NCBI GenBank assembly: GCA_913057135.1
Contig: CAJXNM010000003.1
Coordinates: 36,672-100,671 of the forward strand
Length of the DNA: 64,000 bases
Reading direction: 5' to 3'
Source of the DNA: an uncultured Halieaceae bacterium
GTDB lineage: Bacteria > Pseudomonadota > Gammaproteobacteria > Pseudomonadales > Halieaceae
Shown here: positions 10,350 to 19,021 of the stretch, in pieces
Layout: every line of letters begins with the position of its first letter
Numbering within the stretch: position 1 is the stretch's first letter
The notes under the pieces: generated by a model
Database searches by the model: none
Told to the model about the DNA's origin: nothing
Seen by the model: only the letters and a program-made list of their open reading frames with translations
Made by a program: the position numbers and the translations under genes

Positions 10350-11051
10350 TTATTGCTCCTCGGTCGGTGTTTCAACGTCGGTATCTGTCCACTGGGCAAT
10401 CACACGATCAAGATCACCGCCGGCTTCATCCGCCGCAGCCTCAAATTGACTGCGATAAATTTCACCTAGATTGATATTTTCGATAATCATGTTGCGTAGA
10501 CGCCAGCGTCCGTCTTTGTACTGCCCCATTTGGTATTTGAGGGTGTAAACCTTGCCGTCTTCACTTTTAACGAACTGGCTCACCGAGGCCACCCGATTGC
10601 TGTTGGGAGCCATTTCGACGTCACCCAGATCTAACTTCACACCACCGAAGGCCAACAGTCCCCGTGCATAGGTGCTTATGAGGCTGGCACGCAGTACGTC
10701 GGTGAACTGCTCAAGCTGGTTACGCAGTTGATCCGTTTGCTCCTTGTTTAAACTCCGCACCCTATCGCTCGATGCGTACTTACCCATGACACCACGAGCA
10801 AAACTGCGAAAGTCAACAACCTTATCAAGTTCAGCACCAATGGCATCGAAGTAGCGCTGTGGGTCTTCGTCGAAATAATCGGGGGCCTCGGCAACCACCG
10901 CCATAATGGTACTGGTTGCATCAGCAACAACCTCGCCGGGGCCCGGTGATACAGCTGCATCCTGGGCCCGCGCATGGGTCCCAATGCCGGCAATGAGGAT
11001 TGCCGTAACAAAGGCTAGGAATGTGAACTTGTGACTGAAACTGACTGTCAT
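10350..11051 (-). CDS. mlaC: MlaC, periplasmic phospholipid-binding protein
   Basis: Soluble shuttle of the Mla system, carrying phospholipids between the outer-membrane MlaA complex and the inner-membrane MlaFEDB transporter. It has a signal peptide (FTFLAFVTAILIAGIG, cleavage near THARAQ) and the Tol-Tol-Ttg2 domain, including DFRSFARGVMGKYA and LISTYARGLLAFG. The ATG at 11051 is used; an in-frame ATG further upstream would add 58 residues before the signal peptide. In E. coli and Pseudomonas mlaF, mlaE, mlaD and mlaB are clustered with it. Here the next gene upstream is the divergent antiporter gene, 188 bp away, so the transporter genes are absent from this locus. Confidence 0.9.
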   Translation of the reverse strand: MTVSFSHKFTFLAFVTAILIAGIGTHARAQDAAVSPGPGEVVADATSTIMAVVAEAPDYFDEDPQRYFDAIGAELDKVVDFRSFARGVMGKYASSDRVRSLNKEQTDQLRNQLEQFTDVLRASLISTYARGLLAFGGVKLDLGDVEMAPNSNRVASVSQFVKSEDGKVYTLKYQMGQYKDGRWRLRNMIIENINLGEIYRSQFEAAADEAGGDLDRVIAQWTDTDVETPTEEQ

Positions 11052-11239
11052 AGTGTTCTCCGCATTAGCGTGGTGTGAGGTAAACTCCGGCGCCCGCCGA
11101 CACATTGTGGCAGCAACAGTCCATCGGGGCGCGCATGATACCCGAACTGTTCGCGGACCGCTCTGCGCAATTAATGCGGGATCGATCCCTAAGGGGGTCA
11201 CCTTTGGCAACCGTTGCGCAACCAACAGCGAGACACGCT

Positions 11240-12190
11240 ATGTTCATCGACATCGCCATCATCCTCATCGGCTTTGGCGCACTTGTCTGGAGTGCCGATT
11301 TGTTTGTCGATGGCGCCGCAGCAATTGCTCGACACCTGGGCATGGCGCCCCTCTTAATCGGTATGACGATTGTATCGGTGGGCACATCGGCACCCGAAAT
11401 TCTAGTGTCGCTCATGTCCGCGATCAGTGATGCCGGGGCGTTGGCAATTGGTAACGCCTTCGGCTCGAATATTGCCAATATTGGCTTGGTATTGGGTGTT
11501 ACTCTGATCATCGCGCCAATCACAGTTGGCAAGTCATCGGCCTTGGTCGACTTGCCTTTATTGCTACTAACCAGCTTATGCTGTGGTTTGCTACTCATTG
11601 ACGGTCGCCTGTCTTTCTTTGACTCCAGCTTGCTACTTGGGGGCCTCGTGCTCTTTTTTTGGCGATTGCTGAATCATGCCCATCACCCAGATATCAATGA
11701 CGAAGTACCCGAGATCCCCAACATGGCGCCAGCCAAGGCCTGGCTAATCTTTGGGGTTGGACTCATCGCCCTCATCATTAGTTCACGGGCACTTGTCTAT
11801 GGGGCTGTGAACGTCGCTACCGCCTTGGGTGTATCTGAGCTCATTATTGGCTTAACGATTGTTGCCCTCGGTACCAGCCTGCCTGAGTTGGCGGCCTCTC
11901 TGGTAAGTGCCGTCCGAGGGCATGCGGATATAGCCATTGGCGCCGTTGTCGGCTCAAATATGTTCAACCTGCTGGTGGTACTGGCACTGCCGGGATTTTT
12001 CGATGACTTGGTTGTGGAACGCAACGATATCATCAGAGATGCGGGTACCGTCTTTGTCACCACCGCAGTTTTGTTGGTGTTCGTGGCCTTGAACTGGCGA
12101 CCCGAGCAGCAGCGAGCACGAGTTGGTAGACTCGCGGGGGGCACTTTCTTCGCCATTTACATCGCGTACTATGCTTGGCTATTCATCTAG
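11240..12190 (+). CDS. yrbG: Calcium/sodium antiporter, YrbG family
   Basis: Cation/Ca2+ exchanger of the inner membrane. The two inverted alpha repeats that line the ion path are clear: GTSAPEILVSL in the first half and GTSLPELAASL in the second, each followed by GNAFGSN or GAVVGSN. About ten hydrophobic helices are visible over 316 residues. I start at the ATG at 11240 (MFIDIAIILIG), which places the first helix at the N-terminus. It opens the plus-strand block leading to kdsD, the normal neighbour. Confidence 0.9.
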   Translation: MFIDIAIILIGFGALVWSADLFVDGAAAIARHLGMAPLLIGMTIVSVGTSAPEILVSLMSAISDAGALAIGNAFGSNIANIGLVLGVTLIIAPITVGKSSALVDLPLLLLTSLCCGLLLIDGRLSFFDSSLLLGGLVLFFWRLLNHAHHPDINDEVPEIPNMAPAKAWLIFGVGLIALIISSRALVYGAVNVATALGVSELIIGLTIVALGTSLPELAASLVSAVRGHADIAIGAVVGSNMFNLLVVLALPGFFDDLVVERNDIIRDAGTVFVTTAVLLVFVALNWRPEQQRARVGRLAGGTFFAIYIAYYAWLFI

Positions 12191-12208
12191 GCTGCTGCTT
12201 AAAACTCT

Positions 12209-13180
12209 ATGATGACTGCCGATGACATCCTCGCCTCCGCGCACCGAACCTTCCAAATGGAAAGTGATGCCATTGGCGAGTTACGCCAACATCTAGACCA
12301 CAGCTTTGTCCGAGCATGCCAACTGCTATTGAGCATTGAAGGCCGGGTAATCGTGACGGGCATGGGTAAGTCGGGCCACATCGCCAACAAGCTTGCGGCC
12401 ACATTGGCAAGCACAGGTACGCCGGCTTTTTATGTCCACCCAGCCGAGGCCTCCCATGGGGATATGGGGATGATCACGGCAAAGGATGCGGTGATCGCCC
12501 TATCCAATTCAGGCACAACACCCGAGGTCATGACCCTGCTGCCATTACTGCAACGCTTGGGCGTGCCGCTGATCAGCATCACCGGCAACGCTGACTCAAG
12601 CTTAGCGACAAGCGCCTCGGTTCACCTGTTTGCAGGGGTGAAAACGGAAGCCTGCCCCCTTGATTTGGCGCCGACCTCAAGCACCACCGCCGCACTCGTC
12701 ATGGGCGACGCCTTGGCCATAGCGCTGCTCGAGTGCAGAGGTTTTACGGCAGAAGATTTTGCGTTCTCTCATCCGGGTGGCGCACTTGGCAAGCGCTTAC
12801 TATTGAAAGTAGACGACGTCATGGTGAAGGGTGACGACATCCCCCGGGTAACACCCGAGGCCACATTGGGTGAGGCCCTCATGGAAATAACCGCAAAGGG
12901 CCTCGGCATGACCACCATCACCCGCGGAGAGGAATTACTGGGTATCTTCACCGACGGTGATCTGCGTCGCGCACTCGATAGCCGACCCGATATCAATGAA
13001 GTTCGCATCGGACAGCTTATGTCACCCGGTGGCAGAACACTGCCCGAGGGCACACTTGCCGCCAAGGCTTTGGGCACCATGGAGCAATTTCGTATCAGTA
13101 GCGTGGTCGTTACCGACGCTAACAACCGCATTAAAGGTGTCGTACAGTTGCTCTCACTCTTAAAAGCAGGGCTCGCCTAA
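12209..13180 (+). CDS. kdsD: Arabinose 5-phosphate isomerase
   Basis: Interconverts ribulose 5-phosphate and arabinose 5-phosphate, the first step of Kdo synthesis for lipopolysaccharide. An N-terminal SIS sugar-isomerase domain (VTGMGKSGHIANK, SNSGTTPEVM, FAFSHPGGALGKRLL) is followed by two CBS domains (from about residue 200). At 323 residues it has normal length. Two adjacent ATGs (12209, 12212) are possible starts. Its end overlaps the kdsC start by one base. Confidence 0.95.
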   Translation: MMTADDILASAHRTFQMESDAIGELRQHLDHSFVRACQLLLSIEGRVIVTGMGKSGHIANKLAATLASTGTPAFYVHPAEASHGDMGMITAKDAVIALSNSGTTPEVMTLLPLLQRLGVPLISITGNADSSLATSASVHLFAGVKTEACPLDLAPTSSTTAALVMGDALAIALLECRGFTAEDFAFSHPGGALGKRLLLKVDDVMVKGDDIPRVTPEATLGEALMEITAKGLGMTTITRGEELLGIFTDGDLRRALDSRPDINEVRIGQLMSPGGRTLPEGTLAAKALGTMEQFRISSVVVTDANNRIKGVVQLLSLLKAGLA

Positions 13181-13704
13181 TGTTTCTACATTCCGATAAA
13201 GCGGCTGCATTGACCTGGGTGGTACTCGATGTCGATGGGGTCCTCACCGATGGCAGTGTCATCTACAGCAATAGCGGTGATGAGCTGAAAGCCTTCAACA
13301 TTAAGGATGGGTTTGCCATAAAAATGGCGCAGCGTGCCGGCCTGCAGTTTGCCATCATTACTGGGCGAGCTTCCCAGGTGATAGAGCGACGTGCTAAAGA
13401 ACTGGGTATCGACAAGGTCATGCAAGGGCGAAGCGACAAACTAACGGCACTGAATGAACTGGTTGAGGCCCTTGGCATCAGCCTTAAGCAGGTGGCCTAT
13501 ATGGGTGATGACTTGCCAGATCTCAGTGCCATCGAGGCGGCGGCATTGGGTGCTTGTCCAGCCGATGCTGCCAGCGAGGTGGTAGCAGCTGCCGACTGGG
13601 TGGCGACAGTCAACGGTGGTCACGGCGCCGTGCGCGAGCTGATTGAAATGCTGCTGTCCGCACGGGGCCAGTGGGATACATTGGTCAGCGATTACCGGCT
13701 TTGA
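13180..13704 (+). CDS. kdsC: 3-deoxy-manno-octulosonate 8-phosphate phosphatase
   Basis: HAD-superfamily phosphatase giving free Kdo from Kdo-8-phosphate. HAD motif I is LDVDGVLTDG with the two catalytic aspartates; motif II is ITGR; motifs III and IV are around K130 and YMGDDLPDL. At 174 residues it has the normal capless form, which works as a tetramer. The start overlaps the kdsD stop by one base and its stop overlaps the lptC start, so the row is translationally coupled. Confidence 0.95.
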   Translation: MFLHSDKAAALTWVVLDVDGVLTDGSVIYSNSGDELKAFNIKDGFAIKMAQRAGLQFAIITGRASQVIERRAKELGIDKVMQGRSDKLTALNELVEALGISLKQVAYMGDDLPDLSAIEAAALGACPADAASEVVAAADWVATVNGGHGAVRELIEMLLSARGQWDTLVSDYRL

Positions 13705-14249
13705 AAAAAACCCTCCCCTCAACCCTGCTACTGATCACAGCCGCATTGATGTGGCTTACCCTCGATCCCGGTGATCCGGTGCTTGAGCTTGCAACAACTG
13801 AGAACAATAAACGCCTACAAACGTATCTCGATGACAGCGACTACTGGAGCTACGACGCCCAAGGTGTGCGAACACAGCGCCTGGAGACTCTCCATGCTCG
13901 ACGTTATAGCGATCATCCCACCATTTATTTGGACACCATCCGCATGAAGGGTGGCGACAAACAGGGTCGACGCTGGCAACTTTCGGCGGGCTCAGGTGAA
14001 CTAATACCTAGCAGTAATCAACTGAATTTGGCAGATAATGTCGAGCTGAAACAGGCTGATGGACACAGCAAACTGACTACCGACTACTTAAGCGTCGACA
14101 CGCAAGCCCAGCTTGCCACTACTGACGCTGCCGTAACACTCATTCATGAATCAAGCATCACCAGGGCGCGGGGCCTAAGGATAGACTTACCCGCGGGCAC
14201 TGCTGAACTATTGGGTGATGTGGAGACCATTTATGAAGCTCGACCATAA
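13701..14249 (+). CDS. lptC: LPS export protein LptC
   Basis: Bitopic inner-membrane protein that passes lipopolysaccharide from LptBFG to LptA. A TTG at 13701 overlaps the kdsC stop (TTGA) and starts a protein with basic residues then one membrane helix (STLLLITAALMWLTL), the expected LptC topology, 182 residues in all. The only upstream ATG (13671) lies within kdsC and would put ten residues before this. The periplasmic beta-jellyroll part contains YDAQGVRTQRLET and GELIPSSNQLNLADNVEL. It sits between kdsC and lptA, the standard order. Confidence 0.88.
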   Translation: MKKTLPSTLLLITAALMWLTLDPGDPVLELATTENNKRLQTYLDDSDYWSYDAQGVRTQRLETLHARRYSDHPTIYLDTIRMKGGDKQGRRWQLSAGSGELIPSSNQLNLADNVELKQADGHSKLTTDYLSVDTQAQLATTDAAVTLIHESSITRARGLRIDLPAGTAELLGDVETIYEARP

Positions 14250-14766
14250 AGCCACAGCCCCTCTTGTAGTACTGTTAATGATGATCTTGATGCCCCCGGC
14301 CAAGGCACTACCCGAGGATCGCGAGCAACCCATTCGGATTACCGCTGACAGTGCAAGTCGATTCGAGGCCACCGGGGAAACCCACTACAAGGGCAATGTT
14401 GAGCTCACTCAGGGCTCTCTGCGCATTAACGCCGATCAAATCGTGGTTCAACAGCAACAAAACAGCGGCGGTGTCATTGTGGCCACAGGCAAGCCCGCCC
14501 GGCTAGAGCAGACCCCCACAGAGGAACGCGGCCCCGTTTCCGCAGCGGCGGAGCGCATCGAATATCGGCAAGACATCGATACGGTCAGACTCGTCCAAAA
14601 TGCACGTATCGAACAAGAGGGCGCCGTGGTAACAGGTGCCACCATCGACTACGAGGTGAGCGCACAGCAGGTCAGAGCCAGCGCGGCGGCCGGTACCGTG
14701 GACAAGCAACGGGTTGAGGTCATCATCCCCCCGAGCGCGCTAGAGCGCAGCAGTGATCCCCAATGA
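14233..14766 (+). CDS. lptA: LPS transport periplasmic protein LptA
   Basis: Periplasmic bridge protein of the Lpt machine. The ATG at 14233 gives a signal peptide ([17 protein letters not shown]) and 177 residues. The OstA-like domain is visible: [39 protein letters not shown] and [19 protein letters not shown]. It starts 17 bp inside lptC and ends overlapping lptB by 4 bp. Confidence 0.93.
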   Translation: MKLDHKATAPLVVLLMMILMPPAKALPEDREQPIRITADSASRFEATGETHYKGNVELTQGSLRINADQIVVQQQQNSGGVIVATGKPARLEQTPTEERGPVSAAAERIEYRQDIDTVRLVQNARIEQEGAVVTGATIDYEVSAQQVRASAAAGTVDKQRVEVIIPPSALERSSDPQ

Positions 14767-15500
14767 GCGGCGATCACTCTCAACTAAGTGCTCGCCACCT
14801 AGCGAAGGCTTACAAAGGCCGACAAGTGGTCAGAGATGTGTCTCTTGAGGTCAGCACCGGTGAAATTGTTGGACTCTTGGGTCCAAACGGTGCCGGGAAA
14901 ACAACCTGCTTCTACATGATTCTGGGGCTCGTTAATGCCGACGCAGGTGCCATCCTGCTTGGGGACAAAGATTTAACAGCCCTGGCAATACACGAGCGGG
15001 CACGAGCGGGCATCGGCTACCTTCCCCAAGAGGCATCGATCTTTCGCCGCCTATCGGTGCGGGATAATTTGTTAGCCATTCTTGAAACCAGGTCCGACCT
15101 TAATCGGGCACAGCGGCAGCAAGAGTGCGCGGCACTACTCAAGGAATTCAACGTCGACCATTTGGTCGATACGATGGGGCAAGCCCTCTCTGGAGGAGAG
15201 CGGCGGCGGGTTGAAATAGCGAGAGCACTGGCAGCACAACCTCGCTTTGTACTGCTCGATGAGCCATTTGCCGGGGTCGACCCCATTTCCATCAGCGACA
15301 TCAAGGGCATCATTACACACCTACGAGACCGCGGCATTGGGGTTCTAATCACTGATCACAACGTGCGCGAGACACTCGATATTTGCGAGCGAGCCTATAT
15401 TGTGGGAGAGGGCCATGTCATTGCTTCCGGCACGCCCAAGGAAGTCCTCGCCAGCGCAAAAGTCCGCTCGGTTTATCTGGGCGACAATTTTCAACTGTAA
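14763..15500 (+). CDS. lptB: LPS export ABC transporter ATPase LptB
   Basis: Cytoplasmic ATPase driving LPS extraction from the inner membrane with LptFG. Walker A is GPNGAGKTT (residues 40-48), the Q-loop Gln is at 89 (YLPQEAS), the ABC signature is LSGGE (142-146) and Walker B is FVLLDE, followed by [10 protein letters not shown] and the switch His in ITDHNVRET. At 245 residues it has normal length. ATGA overlap with lptA. lptF and lptG are not in the window, as usual. Confidence 0.97.
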   Translation: MSGDHSQLSARHLAKAYKGRQVVRDVSLEVSTGEIVGLLGPNGAGKTTCFYMILGLVNADAGAILLGDKDLTALAIHERARAGIGYLPQEASIFRRLSVRDNLLAILETRSDLNRAQRQQECAALLKEFNVDHLVDTMGQALSGGERRRVEIARALAAQPRFVLLDEPFAGVDPISISDIKGIITHLRDRGIGVLITDHNVRETLDICERAYIVGEGHVIASGTPKEVLASAKVRSVYLGDNFQL

Positions 15501-15599
15501 TCTCCATGCAAGGGGCGAGCCAACTGATTGCGGTTAGCCCTGTAAGACAGCTAAACTGAACCCTAAAGGTAGACAGCTCTCGAACATGTGGCAGGTGGA

Positions 15600-17027
15600 A
15601 TGAAGCAAAGTTTGCAGTTGAAAATGGGGCAAGCCCTTACGCTGACCCCACAGCTACAGCAGGCAATTAAGCTTCTACAATTGAGCACCATCGATTTACA
15701 GCAGGCTATCGAGGAAACGCTCGAATCCAATCCCCTGCTGGAGCGCGAGACTGACCACGTTGAGACCGAAAGCGGCAGTCACGAAAACGTCGACTTCAGT
15801 AGTATCGGTGACAGCGAAGATGGCGCTACCGAACTCCCCGTTGATACTCGCTGGGAGGACCTCATGCCCTCTTCTGCGCCGACACCAACACTGGGCGGTG
15901 ACGGCTTAGATGATCTGCCCTTTGGCGAGCGAGACGCCAACCCCGAGTCATTGCAAAGCCAGTTACTGTGGCAACTCAACCTCACTCGATTCTCCGACAC
16001 GGACAGGGAAATCGCCCTAGCGTTCATCGATAGTATCGATAGCAATGGTCGCTTGACGCAAACTCCCATGGAGATCCTAGAATCATTAGCCATTGAGGAC
16101 GTGGAGCTTGATGAGGTCATGGCCGTGTTACATCGGCTTCAGCACTTTGAACCCACAGGCGTATTTGCCACCGACCTGAAGGAGTGTTTACTTCTTCAAC
16201 TGCGACAAATGCCCGTAACAACACCCTATCGAGAGCTAGCGGGGCAGTTAGTTAGTCGCTACCTCGAGCACATAGCAACGGCTCAACCGCGACAGCTAGC
16301 TCGCCGCCTGCGCACCGATGAGACCAATCTTCGCCACGCGCTTACCCTGATCCGCAACCTCGATCCGACACCCGGGGCTACCATCGGTAGCGATACCACA
16401 GAGTACATAGTCCCCGACGTTTTTGTGCGTCGTGTCAATAATCAATGGCGTGTCGAGCTAAATGCCGATATCGCACCAAAACTGCGTATCAATAGCGAGT
16501 ACGCCAATCTCATCGGCAAAGGCCAGTCGCAAAGTGATCAGCATTTTTTGAAAGAAAATCTGCAAGAAGCCCGGTGGTTCATGAAGAGTTTGCAGAACCG
16601 CAACGAGACTCTGCTAAAGGTTGCCAGCAAAATCGTTGAGCACCAGCGCCAATTTCTAGAGATAGGTGAGGAGGGTATGCGTCCCTTGGTCCTCGCTGAT
16701 ATTGCAGAACAGATCGATATGCATGAATCCACCATTTCCAGGGCAACAACCCGAAAGTTCATGCACACGCCTCGAGGGGTGTTTGAGCTCAAATACTTTT
16801 TCTCAAGCCATGTGGCTGCTACCGAGGGGGGCGAATGTTCATCGACTGCCATAAAAGCGCTCATCAAAAAGCTGGTCCAGGACGAGGATTGCCGCAAACC
16901 ACTTAGCGACAACAAACTGTGCAGTCTGCTAGAGACCCAGGGGGCGGTGGTAGCTCGACGAACCGTTGCGAAATATCGAGAGCAACTCAACATACCCCCG
17001 TCTAATGAGCGCAAGCGCCATATCTAG
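15600..17027 (+). CDS. rpoN: RNA polymerase sigma-54 factor
   Basis: Alternative sigma factor recognising -24/-12 promoters and needing AAA+ activators. Region I is the Gln/Leu-rich start (KQSLQLKMGQALTLTPQLQQAIKLLQ), an acidic linker follows to about residue 120, then the core-binding domain, the helix-turn-helix, and the RpoN box ARRTVAKYRE near the C-terminus. The ATG at 15600 has AGGTGG just upstream; the GTG 12 nt earlier lacks a ribosome site. At 475 residues it has normal length. It follows lptB by 99 bp and begins the rpoN-hpf-ptsN-rapZ-ptsO row. Confidence 0.96.
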   Translation: MKQSLQLKMGQALTLTPQLQQAIKLLQLSTIDLQQAIEETLESNPLLERETDHVETESGSHENVDFSSIGDSEDGATELPVDTRWEDLMPSSAPTPTLGGDGLDDLPFGERDANPESLQSQLLWQLNLTRFSDTDREIALAFIDSIDSNGRLTQTPMEILESLAIEDVELDEVMAVLHRLQHFEPTGVFATDLKECLLLQLRQMPVTTPYRELAGQLVSRYLEHIATAQPRQLARRLRTDETNLRHALTLIRNLDPTPGATIGSDTTEYIVPDVFVRRVNNQWRVELNADIAPKLRINSEYANLIGKGQSQSDQHFLKENLQEARWFMKSLQNRNETLLKVASKIVEHQRQFLEIGEEGMRPLVLADIAEQIDMHESTISRATTRKFMHTPRGVFELKYFFSSHVAATEGGECSSTAIKALIKKLVQDEDCRKPLSDNKLCSLLETQGAVVARRTVAKYREQLNIPPSNERKRHI

Positions 17028-17060
17028 TATCCTTAAGCGGTAACCAACAGGAGGAACACA

Positions 17061-17348
17061 ATGCAATTGACAGTTAGCGGTCATCACATCGACGTAACCG
17101 ACGGTATGCGAACCCACGTCGATGAAAAATTTGAAAAATTGCAGCGTCACATTGACCACATTACGAAGATCGAGGTTACTTTGGTGGTGGAAAAGCAGGT
17201 TCACAAGGCGGAGGCAAGCTTACATGTCTCCGGTGCTGATTTATTTGCCTCTGCGGAATCCGACGACATGTACGCAGCTATTGATGCCCTCGCCGACAAG
17301 TTGGATCGCCAAATCATTAAGCACAAGGAAAAGCATCGGGGCCGCTAA
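17061..17348 (+). CDS. hpf: Ribosome hibernation promoting factor, short form
   Basis: Binds the 30S decoding centre in stationary phase and promotes inactive ribosome dimers. At 95 residues it is the short gammaproteobacterial form, lacking the C-terminal dimerisation domain of long HPF. Conserved segments are LTVSGHHIDVTDGMR, the basic patch VEKQVHKAEASLHV, and DMYAAIDALADKLDRQIIKHKEK. An AGGAGG-type site lies 6-10 nt upstream of the ATG. It is the usual gene after rpoN. Confidence 0.95.
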   Translation: MQLTVSGHHIDVTDGMRTHVDEKFEKLQRHIDHITKIEVTLVVEKQVHKAEASLHVSGADLFASAESDDMYAAIDALADKLDRQIIKHKEKHRGR

Positions 17349-17351
17349 ATC

Positions 17352-17810
17352 ATGAATGCCCTCGACAGCCTGCTTAATAACAAGCGAGTCATGTGTCAGG
17401 TTGAGGCCGCTAGTCGCAAACGCATCTTTGAACTCGTCGCACAGCAAGTTGCGGAGGATGCAGATCTGACTGAGGACTTGATCTACGCTCAGCTGTTTGC
17501 CCGCGAAAAGCTGGGCAGTACAGCTTTGGGTGCGGGCGTGGCTGTTCCCCATTGTCGCGTGGCAGGCTGTGAGCAACCACTTGGTTGCCTTGTCACGCTC
17601 GCGCACGGCGTCGATTTCGATGCGCCGGATGGCCGCGATGTTGATTTACTTTTCGTACTCTTGGTACCCGAGGAGGCGACCCAAACCCATTTGGATCTGT
17701 TGGCAGAGATTGCTCGCCGCTTCTCCAATGATCAGTACTGCGCGCAATTACGTAGAGCCGAGTCAACGGGCCAATTACTAGCGGCCGCTACTCAGCGCTT
17801 GGCGGCGTGA
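17352..17810 (+). CDS. ptsN: Nitrogen PTS enzyme IIA
   Basis: Regulatory phosphocarrier that controls potassium uptake, RpoE-linked and nitrogen responses by its phosphorylation state; it moves no sugar. The PTS EIIA type-2 fold is seen, with the phosphorylated histidine in GVAVPHCRV (H67). At 152 residues it has normal length. It lies 3 bp after hpf and overlaps rapZ by 4 bp. PtsP, the first enzyme of this phosphorelay, is not in the window. Confidence 0.94.
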   Translation: MNALDSLLNNKRVMCQVEAASRKRIFELVAQQVAEDADLTEDLIYAQLFAREKLGSTALGAGVAVPHCRVAGCEQPLGCLVTLAHGVDFDAPDGRDVDLLFVLLVPEEATQTHLDLLAEIARRFSNDQYCAQLRRAESTGQLLAAATQRLAA

Positions 17811-18682
17811 CGATGAAACTCATCGTCATCAGTGGGCGGTCAGGCTCTGGCAAGAGTACAGCGCTGCATCAACTGGAAGATCAGGGCTATTACTGTGTTG
17901 ACAACCTCCCTGCGGGTTTGCTGCCGATGCTGCTCGAACAGTTGGAGCAGAATCAGTATGCCGGGTTTAAAGGCATTGCCGTGTGTATCGATGCGCGTAA
18001 CAGCCCCCATGATTTGGACCGTCTTCATGATGTACTGGAGAATTTACCCAGTGATCTTCATAGCGAGGTGTTGTTCCTTGACGCACAAGACGCGATTCTG
18101 ACAAAGCGCTTCAGCGAAACACGTCGACGCCACCCTTTAAGCAATGACGAGCGCTCACTGAGTGAGGCTATTCACGCCGAAATCGACCTACTCGATGCAT
18201 TGTCATCCCGAGCCGATCTCGTCATCGATACCAGCGACCTTAATCTTTACGATTTGCGTGCGGTCATTGACCGATATTTGGGCAGCGGCCCCAAAGAAGG
18301 GATGTCGGTTTTGGTGGAGTCATTTGGCTTCAAACGCGGTGTGCCCCTGGACGCTGATCTGATCTTTGACGCTCGACTGCTGCCCAATCCACACTGGGTG
18401 AGCGGATTACGCCATCAAACGGGACAGGATGCTGGGGTTGTAACGTTCTTAGAATCTCATCCTCAAAGCGGCGCACTGATCAAGGATATCGTGACCTTCC
18501 TTGAGCGCTGGCTACCCGAGTATCATCGATCTCAACGCAGCTATGTCACCGTCGCGATTGGCTGCACCGGTGGCCAGCATCGATCGGTCTACGTGGCTGA
18601 ACGGGTCTTTGCAGAGCTCAAGCCCAGTCAAAGCCGGTTGCAGATCCGCCACCGGGAACTTGCGAGGCAAACGTCCCCATGA
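17807..18682 (+). CDS. rapZ: RNase adapter protein RapZ
   Basis: Nucleotide- and sRNA-binding protein; in E. coli it guides RNase E to the GlmZ sRNA and so tunes glucosamine 6-phosphate synthesis. Walker A is GRSGSGKST (residues 10-18) and a Walker B-like stretch is VLFLDA. The C-terminal domain keeps the conserved GVPLDADLIFDARLLPNPHW and the CTGGQHRSVY motif. At 291 residues it has normal length. The ATG overlaps the ptsN stop by 4 bp. Confidence 0.95.
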   Translation: MTMKLIVISGRSGSGKSTALHQLEDQGYYCVDNLPAGLLPMLLEQLEQNQYAGFKGIAVCIDARNSPHDLDRLHDVLENLPSDLHSEVLFLDAQDAILTKRFSETRRRHPLSNDERSLSEAIHAEIDLLDALSSRADLVIDTSDLNLYDLRAVIDRYLGSGPKEGMSVLVESFGFKRGVPLDADLIFDARLLPNPHWVSGLRHQTGQDAGVVTFLESHPQSGALIKDIVTFLERWLPEYHRSQRSYVTVAIGCTGGQHRSVYVAERVFAELKPSQSRLQIRHRELARQTSP

Positions 18683-18948
18683 TCAGTCGAGACATTGAAA
18701 TCATCAACCGCTTGGGGCTACACGCGCGAGCTGCGGCAAAACTCGTTGACTGCGCTGCCCGCTTTAGTAGCCAGCTCTCGCTGACGAAAGCCGGCAACAA
18801 AGTCGACGCCAAAAGTATTATGTCGGTGATGATGCTGGCAGCAGGGCAAGGCACGGTACTAACCCTCACCGCCGATGGCAAAGACGAGCAGGCGGCCATG
18901 GATGCACTGGCCGCACTCATTAATAACCGTTTCGATGAAGCAGATTGA
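18679..18948 (+). CDS. ptsO: HPr-like phosphocarrier NPr
   Basis: Phosphocarrier between PtsP and PtsN. The HPr active-site histidine is in LGLHARAAA (H15) and the conserved serine region is DAKSIMSVMMLAAGQG. At 89 residues it has normal length. It ends the rpoN operon; its ATG overlaps the rapZ stop by 4 bp. Confidence 0.94.
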   Translation: MISRDIEIINRLGLHARAAAKLVDCAARFSSQLSLTKAGNKVDAKSIMSVMMLAAGQGTVLTLTADGKDEQAAMDALAALINNRFDEAD

Positions 18949-18974
18949 ATTTTTTACCAACACCATAGGTGCAG

Positions 18975-19015
18975 TCCTCATCAGGGTGCCGGATAATGGG
19001 GCCCTGACTTGAGGA
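18975..19015 (+). promoter_or_regulatory. Hairpin covering the mgtE ribosome binding site
   Basis: TCCTCATCAGGG (18975-18986) can pair with CCCTGA-CT-TGAGGA (19002-19015), giving a 12-bp stem with a 2-nt bulge and a 15-nt loop. The 3' arm contains the GAGGA Shine-Dalgarno sequence (19011-19015), 6 nt before the mgtE GTG. Closing the stem would hide the ribosome site. It does not look like a known magnesium riboswitch, being far too short. Confidence 0.5.
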
Positions 19016-19021
19016 TAAAGC

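Noticed and set aside
15017..15352. Minus-strand frame over lptB
   Set aside because: Antisense shadow; the ABC ATPase motifs are on the plus strand.
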